32,453 nucleotides of DNA from Aureimonas ureilytica (GTDB lineage Bacteria > Pseudomonadota > Alphaproteobacteria > Rhizobiales > Rhizobiaceae). The notes under the pieces were generated by a model. The model was not told the DNA's origin. It saw only the letters and a program-made list of their open reading frames with translations, and made no database searches. Both the position numbers and the translations under genes were made by a program. The stretch lies in NCBI RefSeq assembly GCF_001475935.1, contig NZ_LDQA01000004.1, positions 1 through 32,453 of the forward strand, in the 5' to 3' direction. This document shows positions 8,300 to 17,415 of this stretch, in pieces; position 1 is the first letter of the stretch; every line of letters starts with the position of its first letter.

Positions 8300-9172
8300 A
8301 TGCATCGAATCGATGTCGGTCTGCTGGGTGCGCCGGCCTTTTCATTGGCGCTCGGGACGGATGGCAAGCTTCGTTTCGACGCGGTGAACGATCTCATCTG
8401 TCATCTGACGGGTCTGGTGGCCGACAGGATCATCGGGCGGACCCCCGAGGAATGTCTGCCGGCGCATGTCGCCTCACAGGTCGAGAGGCAGTACCGCTAT
8501 TGCATCGGCACACGGGCCGGCTACGAGTACGAGCAGCATCTCGACCTACCAGGGGGCGCCAAATGGTGGCGTACCACGCTTTCCCCCGTGCTCGATGCCC
8601 GAACCGGGAACGTTCAGGGCGTGTTCGGGCTGGCGCTCGATGTCACCGACCGCAAGCTGGCCGAACTCGAACTGCGCAGCGCGGCGTTCAAGGACGCTTT
8701 GACCGGCATCTGCAACCGCCGACGTTTCGAGCGGGACCTCGCCAATGCCCTCGCGGCGGCGAATGATACGGGCCGTGCCTTCGCGGTCGTGCTCGCCGAT
8801 GTGGATCGGTTCAAGCCCATCAACGATCAGCATGGCCACGCGACCGGCGATGCCGTTCTCAGACATATCGCGGAGCGTCTGGCCAAGGGCATTCACGACA
8901 ACGACCGGCTGGCGCGGATCGGGGGAGACGAATTCGCCGCCATTCTTTCGGCCGCGACAAGGGAAGCGGCTGAACTGGCGATGCAGCGCCTGCAAGCGAG
9001 TTCATGCGCACCCATGCTGTGGGAGGACCGGCATCTCGATGTCGGTCTCAGCTTCGGCATGGCTCTCTGGCGCGCCGGCATGACCTCGGCCGACCTTCTC
9101 GCCGAGGCCGACCGGGCCATGTACGACGCCAAGAAGCAGCGCCGCGCCTCATGTCCCGGTAGGTGGCCCTGA
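8300..9172 (+). CDS. PAS-GGDEF diguanylate cyclase
   Basis: The ATG at 8300 follows AGGAGG with a nine-base spacer, so it is preferred over the GTG at 8255. The 290-residue soluble protein has one PAS domain (about 8-120, with a PAC-like end GVFGLALDVTDRKLAE) and a GGDEF domain (about 123-283). The intact catalytic motif RIGGDEF is at about 206-212, and the Mg-binding Asp lies in LADVDRFKPIND. It should make cyclic di-GMP from two GTP. The I-site where product normally inhibits (R-x-x-D before the motif) reads HDND here, so the Arg is missing and feedback inhibition is probably weak or absent. No EAL domain is fused. The PAS ligand is unknown. It is convergent with the phosphatase gene. Confidence 0.9.
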   Translation: MHRIDVGLLGAPAFSLALGTDGKLRFDAVNDLICHLTGLVADRIIGRTPEECLPAHVASQVERQYRYCIGTRAGYEYEQHLDLPGGAKWWRTTLSPVLDARTGNVQGVFGLALDVTDRKLAELELRSAAFKDALTGICNRRRFERDLANALAAANDTGRAFAVVLADVDRFKPINDQHGHATGDAVLRHIAERLAKGIHDNDRLARIGGDEFAAILSAATREAAELAMQRLQASSCAPMLWEDRHLDVGLSFGMALWRAGMTSADLLAEADRAMYDAKKQRRASCPGRWP

Positions 9173-9175
9173 AAG

Positions 9176-9216
9176 GACTGCCCCTTTCGCAAGCCGAAAG
9201 AGACAGTCTGCGAAAG
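9176..9216. terminator. Bidirectional hairpin between the cyclase and phosphatase genes
   Basis: GACTG (9176-9180) and CAGTC (9204-9208) enclose a second stem, CTTTCG (9184-9189) with CGAAAG (9195-9200). A further copy of CGAAAG follows at 9211-9216, allowing an alternative stem with 9184-9191. It fills the gap between two convergent genes, which is where a shared terminator is expected. No long T tract follows. Confidence 0.5.
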
Positions 9217-9219
9217 CCG

Positions 9220-9804
9220 TCAGGCGGGCAGGGCCATCTCGACCTCGCGGCCGCGCTTCAACTCGCGCATCCATTGCCCATATTCCGGCTTGTGCTGGAG
9301 CTGATGGCCATAGTGGCGGCGCAGCGCCTCGACCAGCTTTCCGCCGCGCCCGAGCTTTTCGTCGGCATAGGCGATCATCACCGAATTCGGCCAGGCCTTG
9401 CTGCGGATCTTGCGCAGGCGCTCGAACAACTCTTCCTCGCTGGCGTCCGGATCGCCCTGCGCCATCAGTGTGACCATCGCCGCCGTGGAGCGGGAGATGC
9501 CCATGTGGCAGTGAACAAGGAGGTGACCCGCCGTGCCTTCCACCGCGCCTTTATCGAGCGAGGCGCCGAAGCCGAGAATGGCCGCGACATGCTCCTTGGC
9601 CGGCATGATCTGGCCGGGGATCGGGTCGATGATGTCGTGAAAGCGCAGTGTCGTGCGCAGATGTTTCGAAAAGGCTTCGAAGTGGTGAATATCGGGGTGG
9701 CCGGGATCGATGATCGACAGAACATGCGTCACACCGGACTGGCTGTGAACGGGCAGTTCCTCGATGCCGCAGATAGTGCGCGACGAAATCGCTAGTGTCT
9801 TCAT
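9220..9804 (-). CDS. Protein-tyrosine-phosphatase-like protein
   Basis: GGAGGAG four bases before the ATG at 9804 fixes the start; the frame is open further upstream but codes nothing recognisable. The 194-residue cytoplasmic protein carries the cysteine phosphatase signature HC-x5-R-S as VHCHMGISRST, with nucleophile Cys99 and phosphate-binding Arg105. A possible general acid lies in DIIDPIPG at about 57-64. It resembles the small alphaproteobacterial tyrosine/dual-specificity phosphatases that are mostly uncharacterised. The substrate could be a phosphoprotein or another phosphate ester. It faces the diguanylate cyclase, but they are on opposite strands and need not share a pathway. Confidence 0.8.
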   Translation of the reverse strand: MKTLAISSRTICGIEELPVHSQSGVTHVLSIIDPGHPDIHHFEAFSKHLRTTLRFHDIIDPIPGQIMPAKEHVAAILGFGASLDKGAVEGTAGHLLVHCHMGISRSTAAMVTLMAQGDPDASEEELFERLRKIRSKAWPNSVMIAYADEKLGRGGKLVEALRRHYGHQLQHKPEYGQWMRELKRGREVEMALPA

Positions 9805-10156
9805 GAAACTCCTCCCGCCGGGCCAAGGGCGCCTTCGGCCCCTCTGTCCTACGCCCGGCCGGTGCCTTTGCAAAGCGTGAGAGCGCCTTTCGATCCGGGC
9901 AAATGCCGGGTTGGCCTGCGCGCTCCGGGCCGCGTTCGCGAAGGGCCCATCGGCCGTGATCGGGGGGCGATGGCCCATGGTTGCCACAGTCGTTCGACGG
10001 TGCCGTCGCATGTCGAGCGGATGAACGGCCCGATCGCTCTGGACGGGATCGCCGCAATGGCTGGATATGTCCTGATATGGGCCGGATCGGCGCTTTCGCA
10101 GCCTGGTGGACCGGGCGATCCTGCGAGGACAGAAACCGAGCCTCGGGAGGCTCGCC
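9805..10156. other. Non-coding gap, 352 bases
   Basis: This lies between the divergent phosphatase and the damaged hydrolase genes. Both strands have open frames, as GC-rich DNA often does, but no product is recognisable and none has a ribosome binding site. A stem-loop at 9820-9841 (GGGCC with GGCCC, inner AGG with CCT) lies in the phosphatase 5' leader. It probably holds the two promoters, which I could not place. Confidence 0.5.
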
Positions 10157-10468
10157 ATGTCCGATACCGCCCTTCTCGTGATCGATGGTCAGGAATCCTT
10201 TCGTCACGCGCCCTACTGGAGCGAGGTGGATCTCGACGCTTACTTGGAGCGCCAGCAGGCGCTGATCGACGGAGCCACCATGCGCGGCATTCCGGTGGAC
10301 TATGTGACGAAAGCGACCCTGACCTTCGCGGTGATCCATCCGAACGGCCAGATCGTCAGCCCAGCCGACATCAAGGCCCGCACGGAACTCGTCCTTGCCG
10401 GTCGCTTCGCGCGGATCGCCACGGTCGAGGGAGCCTTGGCGGGCCGACCCATGGCGGCTGCCGCATGA
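10157..10468 (+). pseudogene. Isochorismatase-like cysteine hydrolase with an internal in-frame deletion
   Basis: GGGAGG six bases before the ATG gives a good start. The 103 residues begin like a normal isochorismatase-family hydrolase (MSDTALLVIDGQESFRHAPY, with catalytic-type Asp10). After TMRGIPV (residue 47) the sequence jumps straight to DYVTKATLTF, which in full-length relatives follows the catalytic cysteine loop by about ten residues. Around 80-90 residues in the middle are missing, including the catalytic Lys and Cys. The junction is near base 10298. The remaining C-terminus (ARTELVLAGRFARIATVE) is normal. The family members are about 190 residues long, so the product cannot be active. 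The stop overlaps the start of the next gene (ATGA), a regulator that is also broken. The unit was probably one operon for an unknown amide- or ester-type substrate. Confidence 0.78.
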
Positions 10469-11459
10469 GCGCGGAGCGGCGGCGGATATCGTTTGTCGTG
10501 GTCGTGCCGCCGCGCGCGCTGCTTCTGGATCTCGCGGAGCCGCTCAAGGTCCTGCGTGTCGCCAACGCCGTTAAGGACCGCGTCCTGTTCGATGTCGCCT
10601 ATGTCGGCCCGAGGGGGCGACGCTCTCGTCCATCGGGCTGGGCGTATGCGATGTCGCGCCCCTGCCGGAGGCGATCCCGGCCGGGCCCATCCTGTTTCTG
10701 CCGGGCTCCGCCAAAGCCGCCCTCGCGCCCTGGCCGAACGCCGGGGACGACGAGGAAGCGGTGGGGCGCATCGTAAGCTGGCTGCGCACGGGTGTGCGTC
10801 CCGACCACACGCTGCTGATGGTTTGCGAAGGCGCGCTGCTCGCCGCGCGCGCGGGGCTTCTGGATGGCTATGCCTGCAGCACGCATCATGCGAGCTGCAG
10901 GAGCCTCGCCGAGGTCGCGCCGCGCGCCAAGGTGCTGGACAACAGGCTTTTCGTGGAGGACCGCAAGCGTCTGAGCAGCGCGGGCGTCACCGCGGGGATC
11001 GATCTCATGCTGCATGGCGTGGCCGGCGGGTGCGGGCCGGCCGTCGCCGTTGCGGTGGCCCGCACGCTCGTCGTCTATATCAGGCGCGGGCCGAGCGATC
11101 CGCAGCTCTCGCCCTAGCTGGAAGGGCGCAACCACCTGCATCCCGTGGTGCACCGGGCGCAGGACGCGATCGCCGCCGACCCCGCGCGCGGCTGGTCGCT
11201 GGATGAGTTGGGGCAGGTGGCCGGGGCGAGCGCGCGCAACCTCTCGCGCCTCTTCATGGCCCATACCGGCATGAGCGTCACGATGGCTATGCAGCGCGCG
11301 CGCCTCGCGCTGGTGAACGATCTTCTGACATGCACCAGTCTCGGACTGGAAGAGGTGGCGGCCCGCGCGGGCTTCGCCTCGGCCCGGCACATGCGCCGGG
11401 TGTGGAAACAATACCATTCGCAAGCGCCGTCGCAGATTCGCGCCGCCGCCGGGCCATGA
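10465..11459 (+). pseudogene. GlxA-type AraC-family regulator, broken by a frameshift and an amber codon
   Basis: The frame starts at 10465 (MSAERRRISFVVVVPPRALL) and codes the first part of a DJ-1/PfpI-like domain up to VAYVGPRG. At the G run 10613-10617 the coding sense moves to another frame and continues as GATLSSIGLGVCDVAPLPEA, then GPILFLPGSAKAA, to DPQLSP. One extra G in the run would restore the frame. A TAG at 11115-11117 then interrupts the frame exactly before LEGRNHLHP, where relatives usually have Trp (TGG to TAG). The AraC helix-turn-helix pair follows intact (DELGQVAGASARNLSRLF, later LEEVAARAGFASARHMRRV) and ends at 11459. With one base added the length is exactly 332 codons, the usual size. 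The HTH part alone has no start signal. Two independent lesions argue against a sequencing error for both. Confidence 0.82.
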
Positions 11460-11637
11460 TCGCGCCCCGCGTGACGAATGGCCCTACCCTTGGAACAATT
11501 GACGAACGAAAGCATGAGGCCCTACCACGAAGAAGAGCAAGGTCTCGGGCTGTCGATTGCAACGTGATTGCGCTAATCTATATCGCGGCATCCATATCGC
11601 ACATGGACGATCGAGTCGCAAAGGACGCGACAGAACC

Positions 11638-13098
11638 TTGTTGGACCATCCAGATCAGGCGGGGATCGCCGAGACACTCTTGCCGGTGGGCTCCGCTGGA
11701 AACCCTTTCGTGGCCGCCGTGCAGGCGACGCGAATGCCGATGGTGATCACCGATCCGAAGCAGCCGGACAATCCGATCATCTTCGCCAACGAAGCCTTCT
11801 CGAAGCTGACCGGCTACGAGCCTGCCGAGATCATCGGGCGCAATTGCCGTTTCCTCCAAGGGCCGGAAACATCCGCCGAGGCGTTGGCGCGTCTCAGCGA
11901 GGCGGTGGCGCGGCGCGAGCGGATCGAAATCGATCTCGTGAACTACAACAAGAAGAGCGAGCGGTTCTGGAACCGCCTTCTGGTTTCGCCTGTCTTCGAC
12001 GAGGCTGGGGACCTCAGCTATTTCGTTGCCTCGCAGGCCGATGTGACGCTCGAAAAAGAACGTCTGGTGCAATTGCGCGAAGATCGGGACGTTCTGGAGC
12101 GCGAGGTCGAGCGGCGCACTCGTGCCCTTGTCCAGAGCGAAGAGCGGATGCGTTTCGTTCTGGAGGCGGGACGCCTCGGCTTCTGGACCTTGGAATTGGA
12201 GCCGCTGGAACTGATCTGCTCGGACGCCTGCAAGAGCAATGTCGGTCTCGCGCCCGACGAGGACCTTCCCTACGAGAGATTCCTGAACGCGATCCTCGAC
12301 GAGGACCGGGAGCGGATGCAGACCGCGGTGAGGACTTCGATCGAGGAGCGCCAGAACTACGACATCGAGTACCGCGTGAGAACGCCATCCGGCGAGGTGC
12401 GATGGCTTCAGGTGCGCGGTCAGCCGGCCTATGATCGGGAGGGTCGACCCCTACGGCTTGTGGGGATTTCTCTCGATATCACCGATCGCAAGCGCAGCGA
12501 GGAGCACCGCGCGCTTCTGACCGCCGAGCTGAACCACCGCGTCAAGAATTCGATGGCGACGATCCAATCCATCGCCAGCCAAACTCTCCGCTTTTCCACC
12601 TCACTGGCAGAGGCCCAGACAACGCTCGACGCCCGTCTTCAGTCACTGGCCCGAGCGCATAATGTGCTCACGCGCGAAAGCTGGGAAGGCGCGGATATGG
12701 TGAACGTCGTGGCCGACGCGCTGGCTTCATTCCAGAGCAGCGGCTTCCGGCGATTTACGATCGCCGGCCCGTCCGTGCGCCTGTCGCCGCGCATGGCGCT
12801 CGCCTTCGTCATGGCGCTGCACGAACTCGCGACGAATGCCGTCAAATACGGTGCCCTGTCGGTGGATGCGGGCCGCGTCGTCGTGAATTGGGATCAGCTC
12901 GACGGCCCGGCCGGGCCTCGGTTCTGGTTCCGCTGGGAGGAGATCGGCGGCCCGCCGGTCCAGGCTCCGTCACGGCGCGGCTTCGGCACCCGCGTCATCG
13001 AGCGGGCGCTCGGCGCCGAATTCAACGGTCAGGCCGAGACGGAGTTTCGCGAGCGCGGCATCGTCTTCACCCTGGATGCGCCGAGCCCGTCCGTCTGA
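11638..13098 (+). CDS. LOV-PAS HWE-family histidine kinase (blue-light sensor candidate)
   Basis: The start is uncertain. The TTG at 11638 has AAGGA 12 bases upstream and gives 486 residues; an in-frame TTG at 11557 has no such site. The LOV domain (about 23-140) has GRNCRFLQGP with the flavin-adduct Cys70, the Asn residues of the flavin pocket (VNYN, FWN) and the flavin Gln in VASQADVT. A coiled coil (about 140-168) leads to a second PAS/PAC domain (about 172-285). Then comes the HWE kinase core: phospho-His300 in ELNHRVKNSMATIQS, N-box HELATNAVKYGALS, and the WEE-x-GGPPV segment. No membrane segment is seen. LOV domains bind FMN and form a Cys adduct in blue light. The insert NKKSER replaces the common RKDGT turn. 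A downstream response regulator is not adjacent. Confidence 0.86.
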   Translation: MLDHPDQAGIAETLLPVGSAGNPFVAAVQATRMPMVITDPKQPDNPIIFANEAFSKLTGYEPAEIIGRNCRFLQGPETSAEALARLSEAVARRERIEIDLVNYNKKSERFWNRLLVSPVFDEAGDLSYFVASQADVTLEKERLVQLREDRDVLEREVERRTRALVQSEERMRFVLEAGRLGFWTLELEPLELICSDACKSNVGLAPDEDLPYERFLNAILDEDRERMQTAVRTSIEERQNYDIEYRVRTPSGEVRWLQVRGQPAYDREGRPLRLVGISLDITDRKRSEEHRALLTAELNHRVKNSMATIQSIASQTLRFSTSLAEAQTTLDARLQSLARAHNVLTRESWEGADMVNVVADALASFQSSGFRRFTIAGPSVRLSPRMALAFVMALHELATNAVKYGALSVDAGRVVVNWDQLDGPAGPRFWFRWEEIGGPPVQAPSRRGFGTRVIERALGAEFNGQAETEFRERGIVFTLDAPSPSV

Positions 13099-13108
13099 CG
13101 TGAGGTGG

Positions 13109-13140
13109 GCCTCCGCGGCTGTCCGCGAAGGCTTTTGCGT
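13109..13140 (+). terminator. Rho-independent terminator of the first LOV kinase gene
   Basis: GCCT-C-CGCGG (13109-13118) pairs with CCGCG-A-AGGC (13123-13132) over a four-base loop and is followed by TTTTGCGTTT. It lies 11 bases after the stop codon, between convergent genes. The T-rich side serves the plus strand. Confidence 0.7.
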
Positions 13141-13146
13141 TTGGGG

Positions 13147-14322
13147 TTAGCCGAGCGATACCCAGCCATTGCCGCTTTGCGACGAGCGCAACGCCGCTTC
13201 GATGAAGCGCATGCCCTGCAGCCCGTCCGCGACGGTCGGGAAGGTCACGGCCTCGGCCGGCATCGCCCCGCTGCGCGCCGCGACCAGCGCTTCGGCGATC
13301 TCGGAATAGATATTGGCGAAGCCTTCGAGATAACCTTCCGGGTGGCCCGGCGGGATGCGCGACAGGCGACGGCTGGCCTCGCCGGTGCCTGCGCCGTTGC
13401 GCGTCAGAAGCTGCTTGGGCTCGCCGAGCTTGGAGAACCAGAGATAGTTCGGGTCCATCTGGCTCCATTCGAGCCCGCCCTTGGTGCCGTAGACGCGCAG
13501 CGTCAGCGCGTTTTCGTTGCCGACCGCGACCTGGCTTGCCCAGAGAAGCCCCTTGGCCCCGCCGCGATAGCGCAGGAGAACGCGCACGTCGTCGTCCAGC
13601 GGCCGGCCCTCCACGAAGGTCGAGAGTTCGGCCAGAAGCGAGTCCGTTTCCAGCCCCGAGACGAAGGCCCCGAGATTGTAGGCGTGGGTGCCGATGTCGC
13701 CGATGCAGCCGCCGCCGCCCGAGCGCTTGGGGTCGGTGCGCCATTCCGCCTGCTTGGAGCCCGACAGCTCGGCTCGCTCGCTCAGCCAGTCCTGCGCATA
13801 TTCCATCTGCACGAGGCGGATGTCGCCGAGCGCACCGGAGCGCACCAACTCACGAGCCTCGCGGATCATCGGATAGCCCGTGTAGTTGTGCGTGACGGCG
13901 AGAATGCGCCCCGTTTCCGTCTGGAGCGCCACCAGCTCTTCGGCTTCCGCGACATTGATCGAGAGCGGCTTGTCGCAGATCACATGGATGCCGGCGCGCA
14001 GGAAGGCTTTCGCCGCCGGCGCGTGCATGTGGTTGGGCGTCACGATGGACACGGCCTCGATCCCGTCCGGCCTCGCGGCCTCGCGCTCGGCCATCTCCTC
14101 GAAGGAGGCATAGGCGCGATCCGTCGCAATGCCGATGGCCTCGGCCGAGCGCCGGGCGCGCTCGGCGTCCGAGGAGAGCGCGCCGGCCACCAGCTTGTAT
14201 CGATCGTCGATCCGGGCGGCGATGCGATGCACCGCGCCGATGAACGCGCCTTCGCCCCCGCCCACCATCCCTAAGCGAATGGGATCGGTGGCCGTAGTCG
14301 CGCGGCTGCCTTCGATACTCAT
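13147..14322 (-). CDS. Gfo/Idh/MocA-family NAD(P)-dependent oxidoreductase (first copy)
   Basis: GGAGGAG eight bases before the ATG supports the start. The 391-residue cytoplasmic enzyme has an N-terminal Rossmann fold with a GGGEGA dinucleotide loop (about 21-26) and [13 protein letters not shown]. The usual EKP motif appears as CDKPL with catalytic Lys118. The C-terminal substrate domain has [10 protein letters not shown] with the conserved Asp209 and His213. It is the last gene of the six-gene ABC operon, 23 bases after the isomerase gene. Family members oxidise sugar or inositol hydroxyls, including the C3 hydroxyl of glucosides. Given its operon partners, oxidation of the imported sugar is the likely job. 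The substrate and cofactor preference cannot be read from the sequence. Confidence 0.88.
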   Translation of the reverse strand: MSIEGSRATTATDPIRLGMVGGGEGAFIGAVHRIAARIDDRYKLVAGALSSDAERARRSAEAIGIATDRAYASFEEMAEREAARPDGIEAVSIVTPNHMHAPAAKAFLRAGIHVICDKPLSINVAEAEELVALQTETGRILAVTHNYTGYPMIREARELVRSGALGDIRLVQMEYAQDWLSERAELSGSKQAEWRTDPKRSGGGGCIGDIGTHAYNLGAFVSGLETDSLLAELSTFVEGRPLDDDVRVLLRYRGGAKGLLWASQVAVGNENALTLRVYGTKGGLEWSQMDPNYLWFSKLGEPKQLLTRNGAGTGEASRRLSRIPPGHPEGYLEGFANIYSEIAEALVAARSGAMPAEAVTFPTVADGLQGMRFIEAALRSSQSGNGWVSLG

Positions 14323-14345
14323 GAAACGATCTCCTCCCGTCGATA

Positions 14346-15407
14346 TCAGGCGCGGTCCAGGCCGAGCATGGCGCGGTTCGCCTGCTCGTCCGTACCCGAT
14401 CCCGCGAAATCATCGAAGGCCTTGCCCGTGACTTCGATAAGATGGGCCGCAATGAAGGGAGCGCCCTCGCGCGCGCCCTGCTCAGGCGACTTCAGCGCGC
14501 ATTCCCATTCGAGCACCGCCCAGCCGTCGAAGCCATATTGCGTGAGTTTGGAGAAGACGGAGCCGAAATCCACCTGTCCGTCGCCCAGCGAGCGGAAGCG
14601 GCCGGCGCGCTTGGCCCAAGGCTGGAACCCGCCATAGACGCCCTGCCGCCCGGTCGGGTTGAATTCGGCGTCCTTGGCGTGGAAGGCGCGGATGCGCTCG
14701 TGATAGATGTCGATATAGGCGAGGTAATCGAGCCCCTGCAGCACGAAATGGGAAGGGTCGTAGAGGAGATTGGCGCGCGCATGGTGGCCGACGCGCTCCA
14801 GGAACATCTCGTAGGAATCCCCGTCATGCAGGTCTTCGCCGGGATGAATCTCGTAGGCGACGTCGACGCCCATCTCCTCGGCATGGTCGAGGATCGGACG
14901 CCAGCGGCGGGCCAGCTCATCGAAGGCCGTTTCCACGAGGCCGGCCGGTCGCTGCGGCCAGGGATAAATATAGGGCCAGGCGAGCGCGCCCGAGAAGGTG
15001 GCGTGCGCGTGGAGGCCGAGATGGCGCGAGGCGGTCAGAGCGCGCTTCACCTGATCCACCGCCCATTCCTGCCGCGCGGCCGGATTGCCGCGCACGTCCG
15101 GGGCGGCGAACCCGTCGAAGGCCGCGTCATAGGCCGGGTGAACGGCAACGAGCTGGCCTTGAAGATGCGTCGAAAGCTCGGTCACGACGAGCCCGTGCGA
15201 AGCGGCGACGCCCGCGATCTCGTCGCAATAATCCTTCGATTCCGAGGCGCGCTTCAGATCGAAGAGCCGGCCGTCCCAGCTTGGAATCTGCACGCCCTTG
15301 TAGCCGAGCGAGGCGGCCCAGCGGCAAATCGCGTCGAAGGAGTTGAACGGGGCCTCGTCGCCGGCAAACTGGGCAAGGAAGATGCCGGGGCCTTTGATGC
15401 TCTTCAT
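14346..15407 (-). CDS. Sugar phosphate isomerase/epimerase-family TIM-barrel protein
   Basis: The 353-residue protein belongs to the xylose-isomerase-like AP_endonuc_2 fold. Visible metal-site candidates in barrel order are the Glu in VVTELSTHLQG, the Glu in AYEIHPGED, Asp and His in YDPSHF, the His in FHAKDAEFN, and the Glu in VLEWECA. It begins 14 bases after the ATPase gene and precedes the oxidoreductase gene, so it is part of the same operon. Relatives include inosose and ketose isomerases, dehydratases and, in E. coli, YcjR, an epimerase/isomerase acting on 3-keto sugars made by the oxidoreductase YcjS. That makes action on the keto product of the neighbouring oxidoreductase the leading hypothesis. 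No signal peptide is seen. Confidence 0.86.
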   Translation of the reverse strand: MKSIKGPGIFLAQFAGDEAPFNSFDAICRWAASLGYKGVQIPSWDGRLFDLKRASESKDYCDEIAGVAASHGLVVTELSTHLQGQLVAVHPAYDAAFDGFAAPDVRGNPAARQEWAVDQVKRALTASRHLGLHAHATFSGALAWPYIYPWPQRPAGLVETAFDELARRWRPILDHAEEMGVDVAYEIHPGEDLHDGDSYEMFLERVGHHARANLLYDPSHFVLQGLDYLAYIDIYHERIRAFHAKDAEFNPTGRQGVYGGFQPWAKRAGRFRSLGDGQVDFGSVFSKLTQYGFDGWAVLEWECALKSPEQGAREGAPFIAAHLIEVTGKAFDDFAGSGTDEQANRAMLGLDRA

Positions 15408-15421
15408 GCGGGCTTCGCCTT

Positions 15422-16531
15422 TCAGGACAGGACGGATGTCGTGGATGCGCCGGGCGCGATGCGCGCGCCGCTCGTGGGATCGAAAAGATGGCAGCGCGCG
15501 GGATCGACGCGCAAGGTCAGGCTTGTGCCCGGCCGATCCGCGATGCGCTCGCGGAAGACGCCGACGAGATCATCGGTTCCCAGCTTCATGAAGACCTGCG
15601 TTTCCGAGCCGGTCGGCTCCACCACGGCGATCTCGGCCGCAGCGTCGCCGGCCGCACCGGGCTCGGCGAGTTCCAGATGCTCGGGGCGGATGCCGTAGAC
15701 GAGCGGTGCGCCGGGCACAACGGGCGTGCCGGCCGGCAGCGGTAATGTGGCGCCGCCCTTGGCGCGGAAGACGGGGCCCCCTTCGCCGCGCGCGGCCTCG
15801 CCCTGGAGAAGGTTCATCGAGGGCGAGCCGATAAAGGCCGCGACGAAGAGATTGGCCGGCCGGTCGTAGAGTTCGAGCGGCGCGCCGACCTGCTCGACCT
15901 TGCCGCCGTTCATCACGACGATCCGGTCGGCCATGGTCATGGCTTCGATCTGATCATGCGTGACATAGACCATGGTCGTTCCGAGGCGCTGGTGCAGCGC
16001 CTTGATCTCGGTGCGCATGGAAACGCGCAGCTTGGCATCGAGATTGGACAGCGGCTCGTCGAACAGGAAGACCTGCGGATCGCGCACGATGGCGCGTCCC
16101 ATGGCGACGCGCTGTCTCTGGCCGCCCGAAAGCTCGCGCGGATAGCGCCGGAGGAGGGGGCCGAGGTCGAGGATTTCCGCCGCCCGGTTCACGGCGGCGT
16201 CCTTCTGCGCGCGCGGCGCGCCGGCCAGACGCAGCGAGAAGGCCATGTTTTCGGCCACCGTCATATGCGGATAGAGCGCGTAGTTCTGGAACACCATAGC
16301 GATGTCCCGCTCCTTGGGTGCCATGTCGTTGACGACCCGCTCGTCGATATGAATCTCACCCTCGCTGATGTCTTCCAGCCCCGCGAGCATCCGCAGCAGC
16401 GTGGACTTGCCGCAGCCCGACGGGCCGACGAGAATGACGAATTCCCCATCCGCGATGTCGAGCGAGATGCCGTGCAGCACGGGATGGTGCCCGAAGAATT
16501 TCTTGACGTCGCGCAGCGCGATCGTGGCCAT
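15422..16531 (-). CDS. ABC transporter ATP-binding protein, MalK/UgpC type
   Basis: CAGGAGA seven bases before the ATG at 16531 fixes the start; the open frame upstream is a shadow of the permease gene. The 369-residue protein has all ATPase motifs: Walker [10 protein letters not shown] (about 36-44), the Q-loop VFQNYALYP, signature [14 protein letters not shown], Walker [14 protein letters not shown] and the H-loop [11 protein letters not shown]-terminal OB/TOBE region (about 240-369, with [13 protein letters not shown]) is typical of carbohydrate importers of the CUT1 group. It energises uptake by the two permeases just upstream, with 14 bases between genes, and works at the cytoplasmic face of the membrane. 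Confidence 0.93.
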   Translation of the reverse strand: MATIALRDVKKFFGHHPVLHGISLDIADGEFVILVGPSGCGKSTLLRMLAGLEDISEGEIHIDERVVNDMAPKERDIAMVFQNYALYPHMTVAENMAFSLRLAGAPRAQKDAAVNRAAEILDLGPLLRRYPRELSGGQRQRVAMGRAIVRDPQVFLFDEPLSNLDAKLRVSMRTEIKALHQRLGTTMVYVTHDQIEAMTMADRIVVMNGGKVEQVGAPLELYDRPANLFVAAFIGSPSMNLLQGEAARGEGGPVFRAKGGATLPLPAGTPVVPGAPLVYGIRPEHLELAEPGAAGDAAAEIAVVEPTGSETQVFMKLGTDDLVGVFRERIADRPGTSLTLRVDPARCHLFDPTSGARIAPGASTTSVLS

Positions 16532-16545
16532 GGTCGGTTCTCCTG

Positions 16546-17415
16546 TCAGCCCTTGACGGCGCCGGCGGTGAGGCCCGCCACGATATGCTTCTGCGCGGCG
16601 AAGAACACGATCACGGTCGGCAGAATGGTGAGGGTGATGAAGGCGAGGACGAGCTGCCATTGGGTGGAGAACTCGCCCTGATAGATCATGATGCCGAGCG
16701 GCCAGGGATATTTGTCCGCGCTGTTCAGCATGATCAGCGGCATGATGTAGTTGTTCCAGCTGTTCACGAAGGCAACGATGGCGACGGTGGCGAGGATCGG
16801 CCGCGACAGTGGCAGCGTGACGAACCAGAAGAAGCGGATATAGCCGCTGCCATCCACCAAGGCCGCCTCGAACAATTCCTTCGGCACATTGCGGAAGAAG
16901 TTGCGGAACAGGAGAATCGACATGCCGAGCCCGAAGGCGACCTGCGGCAGGACGACGCCGAGATACGTGTCGAGCAGACCAAGATCGCGGATGCGGATGA
17001 AGAGCGGCAGGATGGCGGTGGCGATCGGGAACATCAGCCCGATCAGGAAATAGTTCATCAGGAAGGCCGAGCCGAAGAAGCGCACATGGGCGAGTGCGAA
17101 GGCGGCCATGGAGGCGACGGCGACGGTGAGAACCACGGTCGCGGAGGCGATCAGCAGCGAATTGCCGAGCATCTGCCAGTAGCGCGCGCCCGACAGGATG
17201 TCCCAATAGTTGGACCATTGCCAGACATCGGGCAGGCCGAACGGGTTCACCCGCAACTCGCCGAGAGTCTTGAGGCCGCCGAGCGCGGTCGCCAGAAGCG
17301 GCACGAGCACGATGGCCGCCACCAGAAACAGGCTGGCATAGAGATAGAGCGTGGCGACAAAGCCCGGCCGACGCCGGCTTTCCACATAGCTGGGTTCACG
17401 CGGCGTATCAGTCAT
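16546..17415 (-). CDS. Sugar ABC transporter permease, MalG type
   Basis: The 289-residue inner-membrane protein has about six membrane helices, the first at about 20-46. It has the EAA loop that contacts the ATPase: [18 protein letters not shown], then LPLSRP. The start overlaps the end of the MalF-type gene by eight bases, so translation is coupled. The C-terminus ([17 protein letters not shown]) is typical of CUT1 MalG-like subunits. It pairs with the upstream permease to form the channel. Confidence 0.92.
   Translation of the reverse strand: MTDTPREPSYVESRRRPGFVATLYLYASLFLVAAIVLVPLLATALGGLKTLGELRVNPFGLPDVWQWSNYWDILSGARYWQMLGNSLLIASATVVLTVAVASMAAFALAHVRFFGSAFLMNYFLIGLMFPIATAILPLFIRIRDLGLLDTYLGVVLPQVAFGLGMSILLFRNFFRNVPKELFEAALVDGSGYIRFFWFVTLPLSRPILATVAIVAFVNSWNNYIMPLIMLNSADKYPWPLGIMIYQGEFSTQWQLVLAFITLTILPTVIVFFAAQKHIVAGLTAGAVKG

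Noticed and set aside
11145-11459. A stand-alone AraC-type HTH gene
   Set aside because: It has no ribosome binding site and continues in frame from the TAG at 11115, so it is the tail of the broken GlxA-type gene.
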